Notes under the pieces: generated by a model
Seen by the model: only the letters and a program-made list of their open reading frames with translations
Databases searched by the model: none
Told to the model about the DNA's origin: nothing
Assembly (NCBI GenBank): GCA_016784605.1
Contig: JADHUI010000011.1
Location: 1-64,000 of the forward strand
From: Fidelibacterota bacterium
GTDB lineage: Bacteria; Fidelibacterota; Marinisomatia; Marinisomatales; UBA1611
Direction of reading: 5' to 3'
DNA length: 64,000 nt
Position numbers and translations under genes: made by a program
Shown: piece by piece, positions 9,741 to 18,598 of the stretch
Position numbering within the stretch: position 1 is the first letter of the stretch
How the letters are laid out: every line of letters begins with the position of its first letter

Positions 9741-10196
9741 ATGAACACATTTAAAATAACCAGCCTATCTACCGTACTGATTTTAGGTATGTGGACTGTT
9801 GGTTGTGAAGATAACCCATCATCTGAAATAGTATCAATATCCCCTTCAAATGGCAGTCGTGGTGTTGCGAAAACGACAGAAATAAAAGTGGAATTCAGTG
9901 AATCTATGAATGAAATGTCTTGCGAATCAAAGTTCGCTTTAATCATGGGAAACCTAGAAGACATGCCTAGCGATTTTGATCATGCTATTTCGGGAACATT
10001 TAACTGGGATGAAGGACAGTCAATAATGACTTTTCATTCTGACTCCACATTAATGGATTCGGTCATGTATTCAATTTGCTTGAAAGAAGGAATGGAAATG
10101 CACGGCAATGGTATGGGAATGATGATGTCGAGTATGAGCGGGCATGGTTCGTCAACAGTCAATGGCATTATTTCAAAGTTTGAAACGGTTAAATAA
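9741..10196 (+). CDS. Lipoprotein with SbsA/Big_5-like Ig domain and Met/His-rich C-terminal segment
   Basis: Lipobox 'LGMWTVGC'; 'SISPSNGSRGVAKTTEIKVEFSESMN'; 'EGMEMHGNGMGMMMSSMSGHGSS'. Confidence 0.7.
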   Translation: MNTFKITSLSTVLILGMWTVGCEDNPSSEIVSISPSNGSRGVAKTTEIKVEFSESMNEMSCESKFALIMGNLEDMPSDFDHAISGTFNWDEGQSIMTFHSDSTLMDSVMYSICLKEGMEMHGNGMGMMMSSMSGHGSSTVNGIISKFETVK

Positions 10197-10234
10197 TGAA
10201 GCAACATAATTATAGCAACAAAAAGGAAACATCA

Positions 10235-11983
10235 ATGAAAAATTGGTTTATTATAGTAATAGTCTTCTTCGGCTATATAAATGCGCAAAATCCACTGATT
10301 ATACCTCCTGCGATGACTGGAAATAATTTTGATCTTACACTTCAAGTAAGTGAAATGGAATTTTATCCCGGTGTTTTTACAGAAACAATGGGCGTTAGTT
10401 TTCCCATTTTGGGGCCAACTCTTATTATGGAAAAAGGGGAAGAAGTAAACATCACTTTCGATAATCAACTTCCAGATACGACCACAATTCATTGGCATGG
10501 TATGCATGTTCCTGCAGAATTCGATGGCGGACCTCATACACCTATTCCACCCAATACCCTTTGGAATCCCCATTTCACTATAAAAGATCATGCGTCAACT
10601 ATGTGGTATCATCCTCATTTAATGCATAAAACAAATGAACATGTTCAAATGGGTATTGCAGGATTTGTCATTGTAAAGGACGATGAAGAAGCTTTATTGG
10701 ATTTACCTCGTGAATATGGTGTAGATGATATTCCACTTGTTTTTCAAACAAAAACCTTGAATGAAAATTATCAAATCGTAACCAATATGGATTCAAGTGG
10801 TTTGGATACGGCTTTATTTACCAACGGAACCATAAACGCATATCTTGAAGCACCTGCTCAAGTTGTTAGATTTCGATTACTTAATGGTGCATCCGAACGA
10901 TCTTTTAATGTTGGGCTAGATAATCACGAAACCTTTTATGTTATCGGAACAGACGGTGGATTATTAGAGGCACCCGTTGAAATAGATGAATTACTCATAT
11001 CGCCAGGAGAACGTTATGAAATTCTCGTTGATTTGACAAATCGCGTCGGCGAAATGATTCATATTATGAATTACGGTTCATCCATTCCAAACGGTGTTTA
11101 TGGTGCTGAAACAGTCGGTGGTATGGGAGGAAGTTCTATACCGTATTATGCAGATAATCACTTAAATGGAGCAGATTTTCCTCTTCTTTCTTTACATGTT
11201 GGCGAACAAACCGCCAGCCCTATTTATACGATTCCTTCTACACTTGTTAGCGTGGATGAATGGGATCCAAATGAGATTGATGAAACAAGAGTTATTCAAT
11301 TTTCTCCCACTGTCATGGGCCCAAATGGAGCATTGAATGGACCTTTTCAATTTAATGGAGAACCATTTGATATTAATGTAGTAAACTATGAAATACCTTT
11401 GAATAATGTTGAAATTTGGGAATTGAGAAATCAATCTCAAATATCTCATCCGTTTCATATTCATGATGTTCAATTCAATATTTTAGAAATCAATGGGGAA
11501 GCTCCACCTGCTCATATGCAAGGATGGAAAGACGTAGTCTTAGTCCCACCGCAAAATGGTACTGCAAAATTCATCACAAAATTTGAAGATTTTTCAAATA
11601 CGGAAGTCCCATATATGTATCATTGCCATATTTTAACTCACGAAGAAACAGGCATGATGGGACAATTTACGGTAGTAGGTGAACCGGCGGTTGGGATTGA
11701 AGCGCCGAAGCTTTTATCGGAACAATTCACATTACATTCAGCATACCCTAATCCGTTTAACCCTACAATAACTCTACCCTTTTCTGTCAAATCGCCCCAC
11801 AAGGTATCTATCCAAATATTTGATATTTCGGGACAATTAGTGGAATCATTGTTTAATGATGAAATAGAAGCAGGAAATCATACAATTAAATGGAATGCGA
11901 GTCATTACGCCAGTGGCGTTTATATCCTCACTCTTCAATCGGGCAATCAGGTAGAAACACAAAAATTAGTATTACTGAAGTAA
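10235..11983 (+). CDS. Multicopper oxidase (laccase/CotA/FtsP-type) with T9SS sorting domain
   Basis: Cu ligand motifs 'IHWHGMH', 'WYHPHLMH', 'HPFHIHDVQF', 'YHCHILTHEETGMMG'; CTD 'SAYPNPFNPTITLPF'; start placed at ATG 10235 after AAAGGAAAC. Confidence 0.92.
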   Translation: MKNWFIIVIVFFGYINAQNPLIIPPAMTGNNFDLTLQVSEMEFYPGVFTETMGVSFPILGPTLIMEKGEEVNITFDNQLPDTTTIHWHGMHVPAEFDGGPHTPIPPNTLWNPHFTIKDHASTMWYHPHLMHKTNEHVQMGIAGFVIVKDDEEALLDLPREYGVDDIPLVFQTKTLNENYQIVTNMDSSGLDTALFTNGTINAYLEAPAQVVRFRLLNGASERSFNVGLDNHETFYVIGTDGGLLEAPVEIDELLISPGERYEILVDLTNRVGEMIHIMNYGSSIPNGVYGAETVGGMGGSSIPYYADNHLNGADFPLLSLHVGEQTASPIYTIPSTLVSVDEWDPNEIDETRVIQFSPTVMGPNGALNGPFQFNGEPFDINVVNYEIPLNNVEIWELRNQSQISHPFHIHDVQFNILEINGEAPPAHMQGWKDVVLVPPQNGTAKFITKFEDFSNTEVPYMYHCHILTHEETGMMGQFTVVGEPAVGIEAPKLLSEQFTLHSAYPNPFNPTITLPFSVKSPHKVSIQIFDISGQLVESLFNDEIEAGNHTIKWNASHYASGVYILTLQSGNQVETQKLVLLK

Positions 11984-12086
11984 CGCAATAAAATGAGTAA
12001 ACATAATATCAACAATCAGTCTATTCCATGCAGGATCCCTTTCTCTGTAAGATGATTTTTGAATAACCAATAAAAGGAATAAGAAA

Positions 12087-14129
12087 ATGAAAAAAGCAAT
12101 ACAATTAACTGCTGTTACAATTCTCTTTTCTACTCTAGCTCTGGGGGCATCCTTAAGTGGTGTAGTAACAGATGCAAATACTGGAGATAGTATTGAAAAT
12201 GCACATATTGTTGTGCATTTAGTAGATTCAACTCATGCCGATTGGTTTTGGGGTGATACATTCGCAGGGGAAGACGGATTCTATCACTTTGATAGTCTAA
12301 CCGTAGGCTCCTATAACCTTTATGCATCTATTGATGGATATGATGGATTTTTCACATCGATAGAACTCAATGAAGATATGACTTTCGATATATCGTTAAA
12401 CGAATATACAGCTCCTGGTGATGGATTTGAAGTATCAGGGTTTGTAACGGATGCCGAAACAGGTGAAGGCATTCAGCATGCTTCCATTAAAAAAGAAGGC
12501 TTTAATGGGTTTTGGTTCCCACTAGCGTGGACAGATTCAACAGGCTACTATTCTTTTGAAAACGAGGGTGACATCAATCTTAAAATTCGAGCATGGGGTT
12601 ATAACACAGAAGAAACGAGTGTTTCAATTGTTAGTGATACCACATTCAATTTTTCATTAACCGAATATGGTTATTCTGTTTCTGGGATTGTTCAAGATTC
12701 TGAAACAGGTGAAGGTATTCCATATGCTGTAATTAAAAAAGAAAATGATAATGGTCATTGGTCCCGTTTGACGTGGGCTGACTCAACTGGGTTTTATTCT
12801 GTAAACCATCTTGAAGGAGATTTTAATCTCAAAGCGATGGCTTGGGGATATAATTCAGACGAAATGAGCGTTACAATTGATGAAGATACTACACTCAACT
12901 TCAACCTTTCATCCATTAATTATGATGGCGCTCTTTATGGCTCTGTTAGCAATGGTGAAACGGGGTCCGTTTTTGTTGGGGCTGAAGTGCGTGTTTTTGC
13001 TCCACGGAATGATTCCACTCAATCACACGGAGGATGGGGTCATCAGCTGTATACATCAGAAACAGATTCCAACGGAAATTACTTCGTGGAAAACTTACCT
13101 TCATCTCAAGTGACTGTTAGAGTATTCGAAAATGGGTTTGAGTTTTACAATGAATCTGTTCAAGTAGTTGATTCAACTCTTTTCGATATTACTCTTTCTC
13201 CAATACAAGGATTAGGATCCGTTTCGGGTGACGTGACTTACGACGATGCGGATGGACCAGCAAATGCATTTATCCGACTTATTCGTAACGAAGGATATGG
13301 TTGCGGATATCAATTAGGCACATGGACTGACGAAAATGGCCATTATGAAATTCTCGCGCCCGAAGGTGATTATTATGTGTTGAGTTTTGCCACAAATAGA
13401 GAAGGCGGCCATAATCAGGATGATCATTCAGATTCAACTTCATTCTTTTATATGGAATATTTTGATGATGTTCAAAATATCGAAGATGCGACACTCGTTT
13501 CTGTTGTGGAAGATTTAGAAACAAGTGACATTAATTTCAGCATTCCATTCCAAGGTGATAGCGCTATGACAGCGCAAGTAAGTGGCATCATTTCCGATGC
13601 ATCTGAAGCACCTATTTCTGGTGTTACATTATCGTTATATGATAATGAAGGATCATTGGTTGGATCAGGCGAAACAAATATGTCTGGTGCCTATATTATT
13701 GACGGATTGGATATTGGATCTTCATACAATCTTGTCGCTATTGTAACAGGATTTGATGAAAGCTCAATGTTATTTGAGCAAGAAGGATTAATTACAGTAG
13801 CCAACCTTGAGTTAACGGGGCCCTTATCTGTTGATACAGATATTGTACCTTTTGAAGTATCATTGATGGCAAACTACCCAAATCCATTTAATCCAAGTAC
13901 GACTATTGATTTTTCACTCCAAAAAAGTCAGAATATTCGTATTGTTATTTATGACATTTTGGGTCAAATAATAGCTGAATTAACAAATAGTCATTATTCT
14001 GTTGGATCATATTCAGTAACGTGGAATGGACTAAACCAAAATGGTTTAGCTGCTTCCAGTGGCGTTTATATTTATTCGCTCATTTCTGAATCAGGTTCCG
14101 TTTCTCAGAAGATGCTATTGACTAAATAA
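12087..14129 (+). CDS. Multi-domain carboxypeptidase-regulatory-like (CarboxypepD_reg) secreted protein with T9SS sorting domain
   Basis: Repeated 'VSGxVxDxETGEGI' modules; signal peptide; CTD 'NYPNPFNPSTTIDF…QKMLLTK'. Confidence 0.8.
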   Translation: MKKAIQLTAVTILFSTLALGASLSGVVTDANTGDSIENAHIVVHLVDSTHADWFWGDTFAGEDGFYHFDSLTVGSYNLYASIDGYDGFFTSIELNEDMTFDISLNEYTAPGDGFEVSGFVTDAETGEGIQHASIKKEGFNGFWFPLAWTDSTGYYSFENEGDINLKIRAWGYNTEETSVSIVSDTTFNFSLTEYGYSVSGIVQDSETGEGIPYAVIKKENDNGHWSRLTWADSTGFYSVNHLEGDFNLKAMAWGYNSDEMSVTIDEDTTLNFNLSSINYDGALYGSVSNGETGSVFVGAEVRVFAPRNDSTQSHGGWGHQLYTSETDSNGNYFVENLPSSQVTVRVFENGFEFYNESVQVVDSTLFDITLSPIQGLGSVSGDVTYDDADGPANAFIRLIRNEGYGCGYQLGTWTDENGHYEILAPEGDYYVLSFATNREGGHNQDDHSDSTSFFYMEYFDDVQNIEDATLVSVVEDLETSDINFSIPFQGDSAMTAQVSGIISDASEAPISGVTLSLYDNEGSLVGSGETNMSGAYIIDGLDIGSSYNLVAIVTGFDESSMLFEQEGLITVANLELTGPLSVDTDIVPFEVSLMANYPNPFNPSTTIDFSLQKSQNIRIVIYDILGQIIAELTNSHYSVGSYSVTWNGLNQNGLAASSGVYIYSLISESGSVSQKMLLTK

Positions 14130-14143
14130 TAAGCAAGTAATTT

Positions 14144-14182
14144 AACCAGCGTGGAAGAATGAATCCTTTTTCCGCGCTGGTT
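14144..14182. other. Intergenic stem-loop (aaccagcgtggaa…ttccgcgctggtt), terminator- or attenuator-like
   Basis: 13-bp inverted repeat with one mismatch, between two paralogous genes; no clear U-tract. Confidence 0.5.
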
Positions 14183-14200
14183 GATTAATCGGAAAATAAC

Positions 14201-15661
14201 ATGAAAAAAACTCTAACATTATTCATCACTTTCATATTGAGCATGAATCTTCATGCCGCTTCTTTGACAGGTCAAGTGTTCGATCAAAATACCAATGAGG
14301 GAATAGAAAATGTTAGAGTTCACTTATGGTTTTTAAATTGGACTCCCGATTCATTGGGTGTCAGGCATTATGTTGATTTTACCGACAGTAATGGACAGTA
14401 TGAATTACTTAATTTAAATGATGGGCTATATACCTTATTAGCTTGGAGTTTTTCAGGATATCAAACTTTCTCAATCGATGAAATTGACATTATGACTGAC
14501 GTTGTATTAAATATTCCATTAACTCCCCTGCCAGGGACCGGCTTTGTTTCAGGGCAAGTTTATGAAGATATCACGGGTGATCCCTTATCGAACCATTTTT
14601 TGAAATTCCTACCATTAGACGAACATGGCGTTTGGCAATCTGCTTGGACTGATTCATTGGGGAATTATTCAGTGGGACTATCTGAAGGAGATTATTATGC
14701 TATGTGTTTCCAATTTATCCAAGATAGCATAACAGAACATTCTCATCATGATTCATCTTCCCATCATTTTAGTTATTTTGAATTCTTTGACGATGTTCAA
14801 AATATAGAACTTGCTTCAACCATTGCAATTATTGAGGGGGAAACCACCCCAAATATTGATTTTGGACTCCCTTCGGATTTCGAAAATATCGAACCCGTTC
14901 ATTTTACAAATGTCCTTAATGGCTATTATGATGATTATATAAATTTTCATCTTGAAACGGACCAAGGTATTATTCAACATATTATAATTGATGCAGTTGA
15001 ATCGGGTGATATTGGAGATGAAATTGGGATATTGGATAATTTCGGTATTCCCGGATTAGGTGACTGTGATGACACCTATCAAGATGAGGTTCTTGTGGGC
15101 GCCGGTGTGTGGACAGGCGATCCAATCATAATCCCAATTTATGGTCATGTGGAAGATTGTATTAATAGTGGATTAAACTATCCTGGGTTTATAGAAGGGA
15201 ATCAAATTGAAGTCCTATTCTGGGACGCATCTGAAAATAATGAATTTTCGATTAATTTAGATTTTTCTTATGGTTCCCCCTCGCCTGATGCTGGTGGTAT
15301 TTATGATCCATCTGTATTCGGAAATCAATATACATTTTTATCTATACAACAACCTGTGAGTATTGATCCATTTCCTGTGGTTAACGCATTAAGCTTATCA
15401 AAAAATTATCCAAATCCATTTAATCCTGTTACACTTATATCTTTTAATACACCCAAACATCAGACGGTGAAAATTTCTATATTAGATATCAAAGGTAACC
15501 ACATTTTAGAATTGGCTAATCGCCCATTCACACCAGGATTTCACACTATTCAGTGGACTGGCATCAATGAAGAAGGGACTTTAATGGCGAGTGGTGTTTA
15601 TATATGTCTTCTCGAGTCCGACTTAGATATTCTAAGTCAAAAAATGATTTTAGTTAAATAA
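14201..15661 (+). CDS. CarboxypepD_reg-like secreted protein with T9SS sorting domain, paralogue of upstream gene
   Basis: 'SLTGQVFDQNTNEGIENVRV…', 'FEFFDDVQNIELAS' matches upstream 'MEYFDDVQNIEDAT'; CTD 'NYPNPFNPVTLISF…QKMILVK'. Confidence 0.8.
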   Translation: MKKTLTLFITFILSMNLHAASLTGQVFDQNTNEGIENVRVHLWFLNWTPDSLGVRHYVDFTDSNGQYELLNLNDGLYTLLAWSFSGYQTFSIDEIDIMTDVVLNIPLTPLPGTGFVSGQVYEDITGDPLSNHFLKFLPLDEHGVWQSAWTDSLGNYSVGLSEGDYYAMCFQFIQDSITEHSHHDSSSHHFSYFEFFDDVQNIELASTIAIIEGETTPNIDFGLPSDFENIEPVHFTNVLNGYYDDYINFHLETDQGIIQHIIIDAVESGDIGDEIGILDNFGIPGLGDCDDTYQDEVLVGAGVWTGDPIIIPIYGHVEDCINSGLNYPGFIEGNQIEVLFWDASENNEFSINLDFSYGSPSPDAGGIYDPSVFGNQYTFLSIQQPVSIDPFPVVNALSLSKNYPNPFNPVTLISFNTPKHQTVKISILDIKGNHILELANRPFTPGFHTIQWTGINEEGTLMASGVYICLLESDLDILSQKMILVK

Positions 15662-15702
15662 ACCGTTTACTCTTCTCCAGTGAAAGCTGGACAAGAAAGG
15701 GG

Positions 15703-15732
15703 ACAGCGGATTTCGTTTAAGGAATCCGCTGT
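15703..15732 (+). terminator. Putative Rho-independent terminator after 14201-15661 gene
   Basis: acagcggatt/aatccgctgt perfect 10-bp stem followed by ttgattta. Confidence 0.65.
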
Positions 15733-15781
15733 TTGATTTATTAAAAGCGTAAATATTATTACCTTTTATTCTTGTGTAAAA

Positions 15782-15904
15782 TCATAAATCCATATCCATC
15801 ATACCGCCACCTTTTTTAGATTTCTTCCCATTGCGACCCCATCGTTTCATTTCTTCTAATTTCCCAAAACGATAACTCATAACAAGATGTATTGTATTAA
15901 TTTA
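15782..15904 (-). pseudogene. Decayed C-terminal remnant of an outer-membrane beta-barrel/TonB-receptor-like protein
   Basis: Minus strand reads '…* I NTIHLVMSYRFGKLEEMKRWGRNGKKSKKGGGMMDMDL*'; 'SYRFG' plus basic/acidic tail typical of OMP_b-brl C-termini; in-frame stop immediately upstream. Confidence 0.5.
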
Positions 15905-15953
15905 ATTGTACAATAGTTAATGATGTATTTCCATCATTTCTCTATTTATTGTT

Positions 15954-15988
15954 AAAAAAAAAGCCCCATGTCACCATGAGGCTTTTTA
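15954..15988 (-). terminator. Bidirectional-looking terminator hairpin downstream of FKBP gene
   Basis: aaaaaaaaagcc(c)catg-tcac-catg(a)ggcttttt. Confidence 0.75.
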
Positions 15989-16005
15989 CTATAATGAGTT
16001 TTCTC

Positions 16006-16692
16006 TTATTTAAGTATTTCTAATAATTCCACTTCAAAAACAAGTGTACTATTTGCAGGGATTGTTGCACTTGGTCGAGGACCATATGCAAGATTTGAAG
16101 GAATATAAAATTCAAATTTCGCACCCACTTTCATGAGTTGAATCCCTTCTTTCCAGCCTTTAATAACGCCCCCTACTCCAAAAGTAGCAGGTTCTCCACG
16201 GCTATAAGAACTATCAAATTCAGTTCCATCAATCAATTTTCCGCTATAATGTACTTTCACTTTATCTGAAGCAGTTGGAGAAGCACCATTCCCTTCGCGA
16301 ATAACTTTATATTGTAATCCGGTTGGAGTTTCTTGAACGCCTTCTTTTGCTTTATTTGCATCTAAAAACTCTTTCCCGAGTACTATATTTTTATCTGCTT
16401 TTGCTTTTTGGTTTTCACGAAGTGTTTTTTGGAATTTACGAATCGTTTGGTTTCGCTCATCTTTTGTCAACATAACTTCAGCATCACTAAAACCATGTTT
16501 AATACCAGTGAAAAATACATCATAATCCAAATCAATCATTTCTCGTTTGAAATTTTCACCTATGTCCATACCAAGTGTATAGCTTAGAGAATCTGATTCT
16601 GTAGTTAATGTGCTGGTTTCTTGATGGCCTCCGCCACCACATCCAACCATAAGACTACCAAAAATGACAATAGTTGCTAATTTTAATTGCAT
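16006..16692 (-). CDS. FKBP-type peptidyl-prolyl cis-trans isomerase, lipoprotein
   Basis: Lipobox 'LMVGCG'; 'DKVKVHYSGKLIDGTEFDSSYSRGEPATFGVGGVIKGWKEGIQLMKVGAKFEFYIPSNLAYG'. Confidence 0.92.
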   Translation of the reverse strand: MQLKLATIVIFGSLMVGCGGGGHQETSTLTTESDSLSYTLGMDIGENFKREMIDLDYDVFFTGIKHGFSDAEVMLTKDERNQTIRKFQKTLRENQKAKADKNIVLGKEFLDANKAKEGVQETPTGLQYKVIREGNGASPTASDKVKVHYSGKLIDGTEFDSSYSRGEPATFGVGGVIKGWKEGIQLMKVGAKFEFYIPSNLAYGPRPSATIPANSTLVFEVELLEILK

Positions 16693-16760
16693 TGTTTATC
16701 CTTATATTTTTTTTAATGACTATCTAAAATTTAGAATTACCCAAATTTCAGCTGGCGATA

Positions 16761-16940
16761 TTACGCTTCTTTTTTACTCATATCATATAAAAGAAGGCCT
16801 GCGCCGGCTATAATTGCAATAAAAGCAAGTCCGAGAATAGGATGTCCAGCGATAAAAGAAAATATTGCACCTATAAATTTGATGAGAAAAATGACTAATC
16901 CTCCAAATATGAGATACCAGCCTAATTGTTTTGTTTGCAT
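16761..16940 (-). CDS. 59-aa two-TM small membrane protein (not in supplied ORF track)
   Basis: Manual translation MQTKQLGWYLIFGGLVIFLIKFIGAIFSFIAGHPILGLAFIAIIAGAGLLLYDMSKKEA*; GGAGG upstream of ATG. Confidence 0.7.
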   Translation of the reverse strand: MQTKQLGWYLIFGGLVIFLIKFIGAIFSFIAGHPILGLAFIAIIAGAGLLLYDMSKKEA

Positions 16941-17044
16941 TATAACCTCCGTAATGATCTGTTTCTTTGTTCAAATATCAATTTGATTCCCCTAATTTTA
17001 AGCACCAATCCAATGAGTGTGCGAATTAAAACTGAAAGAATTGT

Positions 17045-17707
17045 ATGAATTCAACGAAAGATTTTTCTATTCGTTCCGCTAAAGGTGGATATGACGATAA
17101 TTTTTCCTATCTGATTACATGCCTACAGACTGGATTTCAATGTATCATCGATCCTGCTCTGCCTTATGATACTTTTAAACCCTTTATCCGCAATGGATTA
17201 TCTGCGATTTTCATCACGCATACTCATGGCGATCACATTTCATTTTTGAATGAATATTTACAAATGTGCCCAAAAACAATTGTTATTGCACATCATTTAG
17301 GACAGCAAATAGTGACTTCGAATCAAACTCATTTTGTCCATGGAAATGAAAATATCAAAATGGGCCAATTAACATTCAAAATAATTTTTACACCTGGGCA
17401 TTACCCGGATTCCATCTGTTTACAGTTAGAGAATGTTTTATTTACTGGGGATACACTTTTTGTTGGTCGGACGGGTCGCGTTATAAGTGCTGGAAGTAAT
17501 ATTCAAGATTTATTTCAATCTGTTTATCAACATATTTTGACCCTTCCGCCAGATACCTTAATTTATCCCGGTCACGATTATGGGAATCAACCTACAATTA
17601 CTTTGGAAGAAAATATTTTGATCAGCCCCTTACTTCAAGCAGATAATGAAACTGATTTTATTAATCGCATGAATCACTATGAAAAAAACCGAATATCTAA
17701 ATCATAA
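17045..17707 (+). CDS. MBL-fold metallo-hydrolase, glyoxalase II/persulfide dioxygenase-like
   Basis: 'FITHTHGDH', 'FTPGHYPDS', 'LFTGDTLFVGRTGR', 'YPGHDYG'. Confidence 0.85.
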   Translation: MNSTKDFSIRSAKGGYDDNFSYLITCLQTGFQCIIDPALPYDTFKPFIRNGLSAIFITHTHGDHISFLNEYLQMCPKTIVIAHHLGQQIVTSNQTHFVHGNENIKMGQLTFKIIFTPGHYPDSICLQLENVLFTGDTLFVGRTGRVISAGSNIQDLFQSVYQHILTLPPDTLIYPGHDYGNQPTITLEENILISPLLQADNETDFINRMNHYEKNRISKS

Positions 17708-17716
17708 GGAGTCCAC

Positions 17717-17974
17717 ATGAAACACCTTCTCATTATTTTCTCTCTAGCTCTTCTGTCGCTATCTTGTGATAATAATGCCCCTGAATGTGGAGATTGTGGG
17801 GGAGGTATTCTAGATGGATTTATTTATCAAACGGTCACATTAGAGGATATAGCACCACTAGCTGATATTAATATAGCAACAGATGTTGGCGCCTGTATTC
17901 GGGCACAATTAGACGAAGAAGGATTTACCGAAGCCACTATCGTGGATGACTGTTGTTGTTCTCAATATGAGTAA
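17717..17974 (+). CDS. Small Cys-rich lipoprotein
   Basis: Signal + lipobox 'LALLSLSC'; 'ECGDCGGG', 'DDCCCSQYE'. Confidence 0.6.
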   Translation: MKHLLIIFSLALLSLSCDNNAPECGDCGGGILDGFIYQTVTLEDIAPLADINIATDVGACIRAQLDEEGFTEATIVDDCCCSQYE

Positions 17975-18548
17975 ACCCATTGCTATTATTGCTATTCATG
18001 GATGGCAAGGAGACGCATTATCCATGCAACCCCTTTCTAAATCTATTGGTGAAAAATATATAACATGGTTTTTTCCACAAGGCCCATACGATGCAGAAGA
18101 CAGTGGATATTCCTGGTATGGTGGGAGTCACGAAACAGGGTGGGAATTCGATCTTTCTTTTACGCGTTTGGAAGCAACCATTTCGAAAGCAATGGAATCA
18201 TTTTCTTCTGATAATATATTTATTTTAGGATTTTCTCAAGGGGCTGTTTTTACCTTTCACTATATTGTTAGCCAAAATAATACGTTTGGTGGGTCAATTC
18301 CAATAGCTGGATTTATTCCTGAAAAACGTCATTTTGAATCAAAGTCTTTCACAAAAACAAATAATACGCCTTTTTTAATTCTTCATGGTAATGAAGATGA
18401 AATTGTGAAACCAGAAGGAAGTCAACATATGCAAAACCTTTTACACAATGCGGGATATTCTTCTAAACTCATATATTATAAAGGGGCTCATAAAATTAGA
18501 TTATCTGCCATAAAGGAGATTAAAACCTTTATTTCAAAAAACACTTAA
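17967..18548 (+). CDS. Alpha/beta hydrolase (phospholipase/carboxylesterase-like)
   Basis: 'ILGFSQGAVFTFHY' nucleophile elbow; 'PFLILHGNEDEIVKPEGSQ'; start chosen at ATG 17967. Confidence 0.8.
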   Translation: MSKPIAIIAIHGWQGDALSMQPLSKSIGEKYITWFFPQGPYDAEDSGYSWYGGSHETGWEFDLSFTRLEATISKAMESFSSDNIFILGFSQGAVFTFHYIVSQNNTFGGSIPIAGFIPEKRHFESKSFTKTNNTPFLILHGNEDEIVKPEGSQHMQNLLHNAGYSSKLIYYKGAHKIRLSAIKEIKTFISKNT

Positions 18549-18598
18549 CCTTTATTAGTCTCAAGCGTCTATCACTGAATAATGACTAAATTAACTTT

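Noticed and set aside
12877-13524. Alternative-frame ORFs 12877-13113 (+) and 13279-13524 (-)
   Set aside because: Overlap the 680-aa CarboxypepD_reg/T9SS gene, which has full domain support.
16783-16974. 63-aa minus ORF from the track (MNKETDHYGGYN…)
   Set aside because: Overlaps a 59-aa ORF in another frame with better RBS and clear TM segments; the track ORF has no protein-like pattern.
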